From the NCBI GenBank assembly GCA_035494735.1, contig DATJGS010000009.1, positions 1-64,000 of the forward strand: a stretch of DNA of 64,000 nt, read 5' to 3'. Shown here piece after piece: positions 35,131 through 42,733 of the stretch. Each line of letters opens with the position of its first letter. Positions within the stretch are counted from its first letter, which is position 1. The DNA comes from DATJGS01 sp035494735 (lineage in GTDB: Bacteria > Eisenbacteria > RBG-16-71-46). The notes beneath the pieces were generated by a model. It worked only from the letters and a program-made list of their open reading frames with translations, had not been told where the DNA came from and did not search any database. The translations under genes and the position numbers were made by a program.

Positions 35131-37454
35131 GGCCGGGGACGGCCGCCGCTGCACGGCGCGCGCGCGCGGCCGTGACGCGTGCGCTCGCGGGCGTCGCGCT
35201 GGCCGCTGTCGCATGCGCCGGACCCGCGCGCGCGGCGTCGCCGCCGCCCAGCCTCGACGCCGTGGTGACGCGCCACGCGATGTCGATCGGCGAGAGCGTG
35301 ACGCTGCAGATCACCGCGCGCAACGCGAACGGCGTGCGCGATCCCGAGTTCGCCGTGCCGACCGGCCTCGAACTCCTGAGCAGCGGCCGCATGCAGAACT
35401 TCACGTGGGTGAACGGCCGCTCGAGCACGGAGATCGTGTTCCGCTACGAGATCGGCGCGAACGCCGCGGGGACGTTCACCGTCGGCCCGTTCCGCGCGTC
35501 GATGGGGTCGACCACGCTGCTCGCGCCCGCCATCATCCTCACCGTGAGCGCGGCGTCGACGCGCCTCGGCGCGGGGCCGAGCGGCGCGAGCGGCGCGAGT
35601 CCGGCGGCGCTCCAGGTCGACGTCGAGCCGGCACATCCGTACGTCGGCCAGCCGATCGTCCTGCGCGTGCGGCTCGTCCAGCGCGCTCCACTCGCCGAGG
35701 ATCCGACGTACGCCGCGCCGGCCACGCCCGGCTTCTGGGCGGAGCCGTTCACGCGTCCCGAGTCGTATTTCGCGGCGGAGGGCACGCGCCGCGTGCTCGT
35801 CACCGAGACGCGCGCGCGGCTGTATCCGCTGGCCGCCGGCCCGGCGACCGTGGGCGAAGCCATGGCCTCGCTGGCGCTCGCCGTCGAGGGCAGCAACGAC
35901 CCCGGCTCGTGGAGCTTCGGGCGCGTGCCGCGCCGCGAAATCACCGTGCACAGCAATCCGGTCACGGTGAACGTGCGCCCGCTGCCGAAAGGCGCGCCGC
36001 CCGGCTTTGACGGCGCGGTCGGCGTGTTCGACGTGCACTGGAGCCTGGACCGCGGATCGACGCCGCGCGACGTGCCGGTCAACGCCCGCCTCGAGGTGCG
36101 CGGCGCGGGCAACCTGCCGCTGCTCCACGCGCCGACGCCGCAGAGCGACGCGGTCGACTATTTCGCGGGCACGGTCGAGGACAGTCTCGGACTCGCCGGC
36201 TCGGGCGCCCCGGGCCGGCGGCGCTTCCAGTGGACGGTGCTCCCCAGGCGCGAGGGGCGACTCGCCATCACCGGGCCGGCGTTCGTGTGGTTCGACCCGG
36301 TGGCCGGCGTCTATCGCACGTCCGATCCGGCGGCGGTCACGCTGGACGTCGGTCCGGCGCTGAACACCGGCGACGCGGGTCGCGACGGGTTCCCGCCGGC
36401 GTTCCGCGCGCACCCGCTGCCCGGGCCCGGGGCGCACGGCGCCGAGCCGTGGGGCTTCCTCGTCGCCGGTCTCGCGCTCGGGCTGGCGTGGGCGCTGTGG
36501 CGCATCGCCGCCCGGCCGCCGGCCGACTCCGCGGAACGCGCGCAGCAGCGCGAGTGGCTGCGCGCCGCGGGGCTGGCGCGCGGCGCGGATTTCTGGCGCG
36601 TGGCCGAGGAGGCCAGCGCCTGGCTCGAGTCGCGCGCCCGGCCGGTCAAGAACCTGCGTCGCGAGATCGCGAGCCAGCGCTACGGCGGCCAGAGCGCGGA
36701 CCCGGAGGGCGTGCGCCGCAAGCTCGTCGAGCACCTGGCCCAGGCCGTGCCCGCGGCGCGCTCGCCGCTGCCGAAGCGGGGCGCGGCCGTGGTGCTGGCG
36801 CTCGTCGCGGTCGCGCTCGTCGTGTTCGCCGCGCCCCGCGGCGGCGAGGCGGAAGGCCGCGTCCCCGGCGACGCGGCCGCGGCGCGTGGCGACGTGAGCG
36901 GAGCGTGCGCGTCGTGGCGCGCGGCGTGGCGCGCCGGCGAGCACGGCGCGGCGCTCGCGGCGCGGCTCGCGTGGTGCGAGGTGCGCGCCGGGCGGGTCGC
37001 CCCGGCCACGGTGTGGGTGCTGGCCGGGGAGCGCGATGAACCGCGCGATCCGGCGCTCGGCTGGGTCAGCGAGCGCGTGCGCGAAGGCGGCGGCCTGGTC
37101 GGCGCCGGCCCGGCGCGGCTTCCGCTGCGCCGGCTCGAGTGGGCGCTGCTCGCGCTCGTGCTCGGGGTCGCGGCGGGCGTGGCGTGGCCGAACCGCGGGC
37201 TGGCGACGGCGCTCGTCGTGCTCGCGCTCGGCGCCGGGCTGGCGCGGCCGATCGAGCGTGCCGTGGCCACGCAGCACGACGTCGCCGTGGTGCGCACGCC
37301 GCAGCCCCTGCCGGGCGCGGGCCTCGAGCTGGAACCCGGCCAGGTCGTGCGCATCGTGGCGCGCGACGCGTCGCGCGTGCGCGTGCGTGCCGGGGGCGAC
37401 GTCGACGGCTGGCTGCCGGCACGGGCCGTCTACGGCATCGAGGACGTGCCGTGA
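35127..37454 (+). CDS. batD: BatD-like protein with an SH3-like C-terminus
   Basis: 775 aa. Signal peptide, then repeated Ig-like/DUF11-type beta domains of BatD: VVTRHAMSIGESVTLQITA, GLELLSSGRMQNFTWVNGRSST, VDVEPAHPYVGQPIVLRVRL and VHWSLDRGSTPRDVPVNARLEV. A transmembrane helix (WGFLVAGLALGLAWALW) lies near residue 450, followed by a helical region and more helices around 555 and 672. The C-terminal about 65 residues (LELEPGQVVRIVARD..RVRVRAGG..GWLPARAVYGI) look like an SH3b domain, a feature usually found in BatE. It may therefore be a BatD-BatE fusion. GTGA overlap on both sides. Confidence 0.8.
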   Translation: MRPGTAAAARRARAAVTRALAGVALAAVACAGPARAASPPPSLDAVVTRHAMSIGESVTLQITARNANGVRDPEFAVPTGLELLSSGRMQNFTWVNGRSSTEIVFRYEIGANAAGTFTVGPFRASMGSTTLLAPAIILTVSAASTRLGAGPSGASGASPAALQVDVEPAHPYVGQPIVLRVRLVQRAPLAEDPTYAAPATPGFWAEPFTRPESYFAAEGTRRVLVTETRARLYPLAAGPATVGEAMASLALAVEGSNDPGSWSFGRVPRREITVHSNPVTVNVRPLPKGAPPGFDGAVGVFDVHWSLDRGSTPRDVPVNARLEVRGAGNLPLLHAPTPQSDAVDYFAGTVEDSLGLAGSGAPGRRRFQWTVLPRREGRLAITGPAFVWFDPVAGVYRTSDPAAVTLDVGPALNTGDAGRDGFPPAFRAHPLPGPGAHGAEPWGFLVAGLALGLAWALWRIAARPPADSAERAQQREWLRAAGLARGADFWRVAEEASAWLESRARPVKNLRREIASQRYGGQSADPEGVRRKLVEHLAQAVPAARSPLPKRGAAVVLALVAVALVVFAAPRGGEAEGRVPGDAAAARGDVSGACASWRAAWRAGEHGAALAARLAWCEVRAGRVAPATVWVLAGERDEPRDPALGWVSERVREGGGLVGAGPARLPLRRLEWALLALVLGVAAGVAWPNRGLATALVVLALGAGLARPIERAVATQHDVAVVRTPQPLPGAGLELEPGQVVRIVARDASRVRVRAGGDVDGWLPARAVYGIEDVP

Positions 37455-38053
37455 GCGGCGCGCGCTGGTGGCTGATCGCCGTGCTGCCGATGCTGGCTCC
37501 GGTCGACTCGCTGGATCACGTCGTGGCGCGCGCCGTCCAGGGCGCGCGCGCGCCGGCCTGGGAGGGTGTGATGCACGAGGCCACGCAGCTGCCGACCGGC
37601 TGGCGCCTCGCGGTCGGCGTGGGCGCGCTCCTCGTGATCGACCGCGGCGCCGGGTTGGCCACCGTCGCCACCGCCGCGGTCGGCGCCATCCCGGCCAACC
37701 TCGCGGTCGAGGGACTGAAGCGCGCGGTCGATCGGCGCCGCCCCGACGGCAGCGGCCACGGCGGCGGCTCCTCGTTTCCGTCGAGCCACGCCGCGAACGC
37801 GTGGCTGCTGGCCGTCGTCCTCGCGCGCCGCTGGCCGCGCGGCGCGCCGCTGTGGGCCGCGTCCGCCGCGCTCGTCGCGTTCTCGCGCATGTACCTCCAC
37901 CGCCATTACCTGAGCGACGTCGCCGTCGGCAGCGCGATTGGATTGGCTTCGGGCTGGTTCGCGGTGGCCACGGCGGGCCGGCGCTGGATGCCGGGGAAGG
38001 CGCCGGCGCCCGCGCCGACGTCGGAGGTGGAACCGGGGGACACGCTTTGCTAA
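37451..38053 (+). CDS. PAP2-family membrane phosphatase
   Basis: 200 aa with about five helices. The three PAP2 motifs are complete: K90-x6-RP (KRAVDRRRP), PSSH (residues 110-113) and SR-x5-H-x3-D (Ser145, Arg146, His152, Asp156). The family includes undecaprenyl-diphosphate phosphatase, phosphatidylglycerophosphate phosphatase and lipid A phosphatases; the substrate here is unassigned. The GTG overlaps the BatD stop, so it could be transcribed with the Bat operon, although no functional link is evident. Confidence 0.9.
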   Translation: MSGARWWLIAVLPMLAPVDSLDHVVARAVQGARAPAWEGVMHEATQLPTGWRLAVGVGALLVIDRGAGLATVATAAVGAIPANLAVEGLKRAVDRRRPDGSGHGGGSSFPSSHAANAWLLAVVLARRWPRGAPLWAASAALVAFSRMYLHRHYLSDVAVGSAIGLASGWFAVATAGRRWMPGKAPAPAPTSEVEPGDTLC

Positions 38054-38056
38054 GGT
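38028..38056 (+). promoter_or_regulatory. candidate promoter for the EIIA gene
   Basis: TGGAAC (38028-38033), 17-bp spacer, TAAGGT (38051-38056) preceded by TGC (extended -10). It overlaps the end of the PAP2 gene. Confidence 0.4.
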
Positions 38057-38078
38057 GCGGGCGTCAGGGAGGGGACCC

Positions 38079-38546
38079 ATGCTCGGGACACTCGCCCCGT
38101 CTGCGCTCGACACCGCGCTCTACATCCCGGACCTGAGGCACCGACGGAAATCCGCTGTTTTCGATGAGCTCGTGGACTGCGCCGTGGCGAGCGGCGCGGT
38201 GCGTTGCGATCCCGCGCTTCGCGAGCTCCTGCGCTGCCGCGAATCCCTGGGCTCGACGTCGCCGGGCCGCGGCTTCGCCCTCCCGCACGCCCGGTCGCTC
38301 GCCGTGCGCAGCACCCGCGTCGTGGTCGCCCGCTCCGGTCGCGGCGTCGATTGGGGCGCGGCGGACGGCGAGCTCGTGCACCTGATCGTGCTGCTGCTGT
38401 CGCCCTCGGAATGCCCCGAGTCGGCGCACCTCGACCTGCTCGGCCGCCTCGGCAACGCCCTGCGTTTCCAGCGCCAGCGCCAGAAGATGCTGGAGGCCGG
38501 CGGCTTCGAGACGATCGCGTCGCTGCTGCGCGAGGAGCTGGCGTGA
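38079..38546 (+). CDS. PTS EIIA type-2 (PtsN-like) protein
   Basis: 155 aa PTS EIIA domain. The phosphorylatable His is His70 in GRGFALPHARS; VHLIVLLLSPSECPESAHLDLLGRLGNAL and a C-terminal SLLREEL fit the EIIA-Fru/EIIA-Ntr fold. No HPr, EI or PTS permease gene is nearby, so a regulatory nitrogen-PTS role is likelier than sugar uptake (inference). GGGAGGGG before the ATG at 38079 is the Shine-Dalgarno sequence. GTGA overlap with the zinc ribbon gene downstream. Confidence 0.85.
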   Translation: MLGTLAPSALDTALYIPDLRHRRKSAVFDELVDCAVASGAVRCDPALRELLRCRESLGSTSPGRGFALPHARSLAVRSTRVVVARSGRGVDWGAADGELVHLIVLLLSPSECPESAHLDLLGRLGNALRFQRQRQKMLEAGGFETIASLLREELA

Positions 38547-38896
38547 CGCCGGTCCAGTCCGTCCTCCACCTGCACGACCTGGATCTGTTGCTGCACGAGT
38601 TGCAGGACGCGGAGGCGCTCGCCTGCTTCAAGCGGCTGGGCCTGCCGATCGGCCCGCTGGCGCCGCTCGAGGCGGCGCGCCGCGAAGCGGCCGAGCGCGT
38701 GGATCCGCGCTGGCGGCACCACTACGATCGCGCGCAGCGCCGTTACGGCGGCGCGGTCGCCGCGGTGCGCGGGCGGACGTGTCAGGGCTGCCACATGACG
38801 CTGCCGCGCTCGGCCGCGCCCGCGGCCGGCGAGATGCTCGCGCTGTGCGAGTCGTGCGGCCGCATCCTGTACTGGGGCGTGCGCTCGAACGCCTGA
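38543..38896 (+). CDS. short C4-type zinc ribbon protein (zf-RING_7/DUF164-like)
   Basis: 117 aa. The C-terminal half carries a four-cysteine zinc ribbon: TCQGCHMTLP (Cys80, Cys83) and LCESCGRILYW (Cys102, Cys105), as in the CdsZ/DUF164 zinc ribbon proteins. Those are usually about 240 aa with a long coiled coil; here the N-terminal part is short (LHLHDLDLLLHELQDAEAL and one more helix). DNA- or RNA-binding, or secretion-related, functions have been suggested for relatives; none can be assigned here. GTG start overlapping the EIIA stop. Confidence 0.75.
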   Translation: MTPVQSVLHLHDLDLLLHELQDAEALACFKRLGLPIGPLAPLEAARREAAERVDPRWRHHYDRAQRRYGGAVAAVRGRTCQGCHMTLPRSAAPAAGEMLALCESCGRILYWGVRSNA

Positions 38897-39000
38897 CGCG
38901 CGCGGACGTTCGGTGCGCCACGAAGGCCACGGTCGCGCCGCCGCCCGAGGAGACGCCCGCCGCCCCCGATCCGCGCCAGCCGCCGCACCGGCAGCGCTTC

Positions 39001-39009
39001 TGCTATTCT
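39001..39009 (+). promoter_or_regulatory. candidate extended -10 promoter
   Basis: TGC-TATTCT (39001-39009), in the 174-bp gap before the small exported protein. No recognisable -35. Confidence 0.35.
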
Positions 39010-39070
39010 CGTCGGTGCCGCATGCCGCGACCGGGCGTGAGTGGGCCGTAAAGAGCCATAGGAGACTCGG

Positions 39071-39484
39071 ATGCGATGTGGGGTGCCTCTGCGCGTGGCG
39101 TGCGCCACGTTGTGGCTGGCGGGTTCGGGATGCACCGCGCTCAAGGAATTGCCGCGCCAGGAGTACACGGCCGAGGCCCAGCGCGAACACGTCCAGGTCG
39201 AAACCAAGGACGGACGTGTGTACCACTTCGACGACGTGCGCTTCGACGCCGACAGCCTGTACGGCTCGACGCGGCGCGACGTCGAGGGCTACGCCGACGA
39301 ATTCGCGACGTTCGATCTCGCGCTCGACGACGTCCAGCGCATCTCGACGCGCAAGGTCGACTGGTATCGCACCGGCCTCGTGGGCGGCGGAGTGATCGCG
39401 GCGCTCGTCGCGGCCGGGCTCAGCAGCCAGTCGAACTCGGGCGGGGACGGCGGCGTCAGTCCGGGCGGCCCGCGTATCCCGTAG
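39071..39484 (+). CDS. small exported protein, possible lipoprotein
   Basis: 137 aa, not recognised. The N-terminus has a short positively charged region and hydrophobic core (PLRVACATLWLAGSGC); Cys21 could be a lipid attachment site but the residue at -3 is Gly, so the lipobox is imperfect. The middle (VQVETKDGRVYHFDDVRFDADSLYGS) is an SH3/LSm-like beta pattern seen in small lipoproteins with GRVY/DV motifs. A hydrophobic stretch (GLVGGGVIAALVAAGL) lies near residue 105, then a Gly/Ser-rich tail. AGGAGA precedes the ATG by 8 nt. Confidence 0.65.
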   Translation: MRCGVPLRVACATLWLAGSGCTALKELPRQEYTAEAQREHVQVETKDGRVYHFDDVRFDADSLYGSTRRDVEGYADEFATFDLALDDVQRISTRKVDWYRTGLVGGGVIAALVAAGLSSQSNSGGDGGVSPGGPRIP

Positions 39485-39490
39485 CCGTTC

Positions 39491-39838
39491 TCAGCGCTCG
39501 ATCCGCGAGACCAGCCAGCCCGCGAGCCCGGCGCCCACGAGATCGGCGGCAAGATCGAGCGGGTCGAAGCGCGTGTGACGCGTGTCGCGCAGTTCCTTGG
39601 CCAGTCCGAGCACCGCGGGAACGACGACGGCCGGCGCCGTGCGCCGCGTGACGAGGCCGGCGCCGACGCCGAGCGAAAGCGCGAGCGAGGCGTGCTGCCA
39701 CTTGTCGGCGCCGAGGCGCAGCCGCGCGGACGCGGCGGCCGCGACCGAGTCCGCCGCGGTCGCGGCGCTCGAGACGCGCGGCACGACGAGCATCGCGACG
39801 ATCAGGCACGACGCCCAGCACACGCTCGGAGATCTCAA
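39491..39838 (-). CDS. DUF2279/YfiM-like exported membrane protein, lone minus-strand gene
   Basis: Up to 115 aa on the minus strand. After a signal-peptide-like start (CLIVAMLVVPRVSSAATA) the core DKWQHASLALSLGVGAGLV, GLAKELRDTRHTRFDPLDLAADLVGAGLAG resembles the DK..H - glycine-rich helix - G.KE..D - D.AAD..G pattern of YfiM/DUF2279 proteins. The longest frame starts at a TTG (39838); an in-frame GTG about 15 nt downstream or ATG further in are alternatives, and I cannot decide between them. It ends 6 nt from the convergent + strand gene and starts head-to-head with cca. Function unknown. Confidence 0.6.
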   Translation of the reverse strand: MRSPSVCWASCLIVAMLVVPRVSSAATAADSVAAAASARLRLGADKWQHASLALSLGVGAGLVTRRTAPAVVVPAVLGLAKELRDTRHTRFDPLDLAADLVGAGLAGWLVSRIER

Positions 39839-39840
39839 CG

Positions 39841-41259
39841 ATGTCGCCTCGTGGTGAAGCGGTGAACGTCCAGGGCGCGCGCGACCGGCTCACGCGTTTC
39901 GCGTGGCCGGGCCCGCTCGTCTCCACGCTCGATCGGCTCGCCGCGGGCGGGCACCAGGCCTGGCTCGTCGGCGGCACAGTGCGCGACGTGCTGCTCGGCC
40001 GCACGCCGGGCGGCGCGTTCGACGTCGCCACCGACCTCGCGCCCGAGCGGGTGATCGAGCGTTTCGCGCGCGTCGAGCCGATCGGCCTCGTGCACGGCAC
40101 CGTGCTCGTGCTCGAGGACGGCCTCGAGATCGAGTGCACGACGTTCCGGCGCGAAGCAGCGTACCGGGACGCGCGCCATCCGGACAGCGTGGAGTTCACG
40201 CGGGATCTCGACGAGGACCTGGCGCGCCGCGACCTGACGGTCAACGCCATGGCGTTCGACCCGCGTTCTGGCGACTGGCGCGATCCCTATCACGGCCTCG
40301 CCGATCTCGAGGCCGGCGTGCTGCGCGCGGTCGGCGACCCGCTCGCGCGCTTTCGCGAAGACGGCCTCCGGCCGCTGCGCGTCGCGCGCTTCACCGCGAC
40401 GCTCGAGATGGAGGCGGAGCCGGAGACGCGCGCCGCGCTGGCCGGGGCGCGCGACCGCTCCGCGCTCGTCGCGCCCGAGCGCGTGCGCGGCGAGCTCGAG
40501 CGCCTGCTCGGGGCGCGCGAGCCGTCGCGCGGCTTCGAGCTGCTGCACGAGGCCGGGCTGCTCGACCTGTGGCTGCCCGAGCTGGAGGCCGCGTTCGGCG
40601 TGCCGCAGAACCGCTTCCACGCGTACGACGTGTACACGCACAGCCTGCGCACGTGCGACGCCGCGCCGGCCGACAAGCCGCGCGTGCGCTGGGCCGCGCT
40701 GCTCCACGACCTCGGCAAGCCGGCGACGCGCGTCGTGCGCGACGGCGACGGGACGTTCTACGGCCACGAGAACGTCGGCGCCGAACTCGCGGACGCGCGG
40801 CTCGCCGCGCTGCGCCTGCCGAACGACGAGCGAAACGCGATCGTGCACCTCGTGCGCCATCACATGTTCGACTACCGCTCGACGTGGAGCGACGCCGCGC
40901 TGCGCCGCTGGCTGCGCCGCGTCACGCTCGACGCCGTCGCGGATCTGTTCGACCTGAGGCTGGCCGACGTCGTGGGCAACGGCACGCGCTTCGGCTTCCC
41001 GCACCAGCTCGAGGAAATGCGGATGCGCATCGAGGCGCTGCTCGCCGCCGATCACGCGCTCAGCGTCGCGGATCTCGCGATCGACGGCGCCGACGTCATG
41101 CGCTTCCTGCGTATCGGTCCGGGGCCGCGCGTCGGCGAGGCGCTGAGCGCGTTGCTCGAGGACGTGCTCGATCATCCCGAGTGGAACGAGCGCGCGACGC
41201 TCCTGGAACGCCTCGCGGAGCGGCGTGCGAACGCGCCGGAAGCCCCGCCGACGCCTTGA
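39841..41259 (+). CDS. cca: CCA tRNA nucleotidyltransferase / poly(A) polymerase with HD domain
   Basis: 472 aa. Class II nucleotidyltransferase head: VGGTVRDVLLGR, metal ligands in FDVATD, EIECTTFRREAAY, RRDLTVNAMAFD and the arm RPLRVARFTA (flexible-loop and template residues). An HD domain follows (HSLRTCD, LLHDLGKP, HENVGA, RHHMFD). This organisation fits a bacterial CCA-adding enzyme or poly(A) polymerase of the HD-containing type; the two activities cannot be separated by eye. The ATG at 39841 is the most upstream start; a GTG at 39862 is possible. Confidence 0.9.
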   Translation: MSPRGEAVNVQGARDRLTRFAWPGPLVSTLDRLAAGGHQAWLVGGTVRDVLLGRTPGGAFDVATDLAPERVIERFARVEPIGLVHGTVLVLEDGLEIECTTFRREAAYRDARHPDSVEFTRDLDEDLARRDLTVNAMAFDPRSGDWRDPYHGLADLEAGVLRAVGDPLARFREDGLRPLRVARFTATLEMEAEPETRAALAGARDRSALVAPERVRGELERLLGAREPSRGFELLHEAGLLDLWLPELEAAFGVPQNRFHAYDVYTHSLRTCDAAPADKPRVRWAALLHDLGKPATRVVRDGDGTFYGHENVGAELADARLAALRLPNDERNAIVHLVRHHMFDYRSTWSDAALRRWLRRVTLDAVADLFDLRLADVVGNGTRFGFPHQLEEMRMRIEALLAADHALSVADLAIDGADVMRFLRIGPGPRVGEALSALLEDVLDHPEWNERATLLERLAERRANAPEAPPTP

Positions 41260-41285
41260 CACTCTTTGAACGTGGCCCGTATTCT
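41256..41285 (+). promoter_or_regulatory. strong vegetative-type promoter for the polyprenyl synthase operon
   Basis: TTGACA (41256-41261, partly within the cca stop), 18-bp spacer, TATTCT (41280-41285). Leader of about 45 nt before the ATG. Confidence 0.65.
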
Positions 41286-41336
41286 CCGCCGCGCAAAAGG
41301 GAGGGGGCGCATCTCTTAACGGCCCCAGCGAACGTC

Positions 41337-42317
41337 ATGTCCATGACCGTGGTGCAGAAGCCGGTGCGACGCGAGCTGGAGCGGGTCCAAGCCCGCCTCC
41401 GCGATCTCTTTCGCACGCCCATCCCGATCCTCAATCAGGTGGGCGGACACGTTCTGGCGACACGGGGCAAGAAGTTCCGGCCCACCCTGCTGCTGCTCGT
41501 CGCCCGCCTGCGCGGCCACCTGGGACGTGACGCCGTCCTGTGCGCCACCGTGGTCGAGATGGTGCACGCCGCCGCGCTCATCCACGACGACTCGGTGGAC
41601 AAGAGCGACTTGCGGCGCGGCATGCCGACGGTCAACGGGCTGTGGACCGACGAGATGGCGATCATCATGGGCGATTACCTGTACGCCCAGGCCATGTCGC
41701 TGCTCGTCGAACACAAGCAGGACGTGGCCATGGGCATCCTGGCCCGGGTCGTGACCGAGATGTCGTGCGGCGAGGCGCTGGAATTCCAGTACGCGTACGA
41801 CCTCGACGTCACCGAGGCCCAGTACGAGGAGCTGATCCGCGCCAAGACTGGCTCGCTGATCGGCGCTTCGACCGAGATCGGCGCCGGATTGAACGGCGGC
41901 GGGCGCGACGCGAAGCGGCGCACGAAGTATCGGAGGTTCGGCGAGGTGGTGGGCGTGGCGTTCCAGATCGTCGACGACTTGTTCGATTACCTCGGCGATC
42001 CCGAGACCACCGGCAAGCCCGTGGGCTACGACCTCGCCGAGGGCAAGGTGACGCTGCCGCTGATCGCCGCGCTGCGCAACGCCGGCGACCGCGACAAGGC
42101 GCGCTTGAAGCACCTGGCCCTGCGCAAGCGCTGGACGAAGTCGCAGTGGGTGCAGTTGCGCGCGCTCATCGACAAGTGTGGCGGGTTCGAATACGCGCGC
42201 GAGCGGGCTCGCACCCTGGCCGACGAGGCGCGCGAGCTGCTCGGCGGCGAGCCGAACAACGCGGCGCGCCGCGCGCTCGACACGGCGGTCGACTACGCCG
42301 TACGGCGCGACCATTGA
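41337..42317 (+). CDS. ispB: polyprenyl diphosphate synthase
   Basis: 326 aa trans-isoprenyl diphosphate synthase. First Asp-rich motif LIHDDSVDKSDLRRG (Asp84, Asp85, Asp88), second QIVDDLFDYLGD, and GKKFRPTLLLL and GKVTLPLI segments. Small-bulk Ala residues before the first motif suggest a long-chain product (side chain of quinone), as with IspB/HepT. Two adjacent ATGs (41337, 41343); the first is used. No quinone head-group genes are present in the window. Confidence 0.9.
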   Translation: MSMTVVQKPVRRELERVQARLRDLFRTPIPILNQVGGHVLATRGKKFRPTLLLLVARLRGHLGRDAVLCATVVEMVHAAALIHDDSVDKSDLRRGMPTVNGLWTDEMAIIMGDYLYAQAMSLLVEHKQDVAMGILARVVTEMSCGEALEFQYAYDLDVTEAQYEELIRAKTGSLIGASTEIGAGLNGGGRDAKRRTKYRRFGEVVGVAFQIVDDLFDYLGDPETTGKPVGYDLAEGKVTLPLIAALRNAGDRDKARLKHLALRKRWTKSQWVQLRALIDKCGGFEYARERARTLADEARELLGGEPNNAARRALDTAVDYAVRRDH

Positions 42318-42337
42318 CCCGGTCGCGCCCTCCCGGA

Positions 42338-42733
42338 ATGGCCGCGCCCGCCACCCGCCGCGCGGCCGCCACGTCCCCGGACGGTCTCGCGCTCGTGCGC
42401 GCGGCCGTGGACGCCGCGCTCGCCAAGAAGGCGCTGCGCCCGGTCGCGCTCGACCTCACCGACCTGGACGGCGTGTGCGATTACTTCGTGATCGTGTCGG
42501 GCTCGAGCGAAGTGCAGGTGAAAGCCATCGCGGACGGGATCGAGGAGCGGCTGCGGCTGGCCGGCGCGCGCCCGTGGCACATCGAAGGGCGCGAAGGCCG
42601 GCGCTGGGTGCTGCTCGACTACGTCTCCGTGGTCGTTCACGTGTTCCACGAGAAGACGCGCGAGTACTACATGCTGGATCGCCTGTGGGGCGATGCCCGG
42701 AGCGTGGATCTTGGTCTGGACCGCGCTGACTGA
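42338..42733 (+). CDS. rsfS: ribosomal silencing factor RsfS
   Basis: 131 aa DUF143 protein that binds uL14 and blocks subunit joining under starvation. Conserved LDLTDLDGVCDYFVIVSGSSEVQVKAIADGI, then WHIEGREGRRWVLLDYVSVVVHVF and REYYMLDRLWGDA. The N-terminal 20 residues are Ala-rich and variable. The ATG at 42338 follows ispB by 20 nt; its 3' end overlaps argS by about 41 nt. Confidence 0.95.
   Translation: MAAPATRRAAATSPDGLALVRAAVDAALAKKALRPVALDLTDLDGVCDYFVIVSGSSEVQVKAIADGIEERLRLAGARPWHIEGREGRRWVLLDYVSVVVHVFHEKTREYYMLDRLWGDARSVDLGLDRAD

Noticed and set aside
42170..42210. GGTTCGAATA-like sequence suggesting a tRNA T-arm
   Set aside because: It lies within the polyprenyl synthase frame (GGFEYARER) and no acceptor or anticodon arms can be drawn around it.
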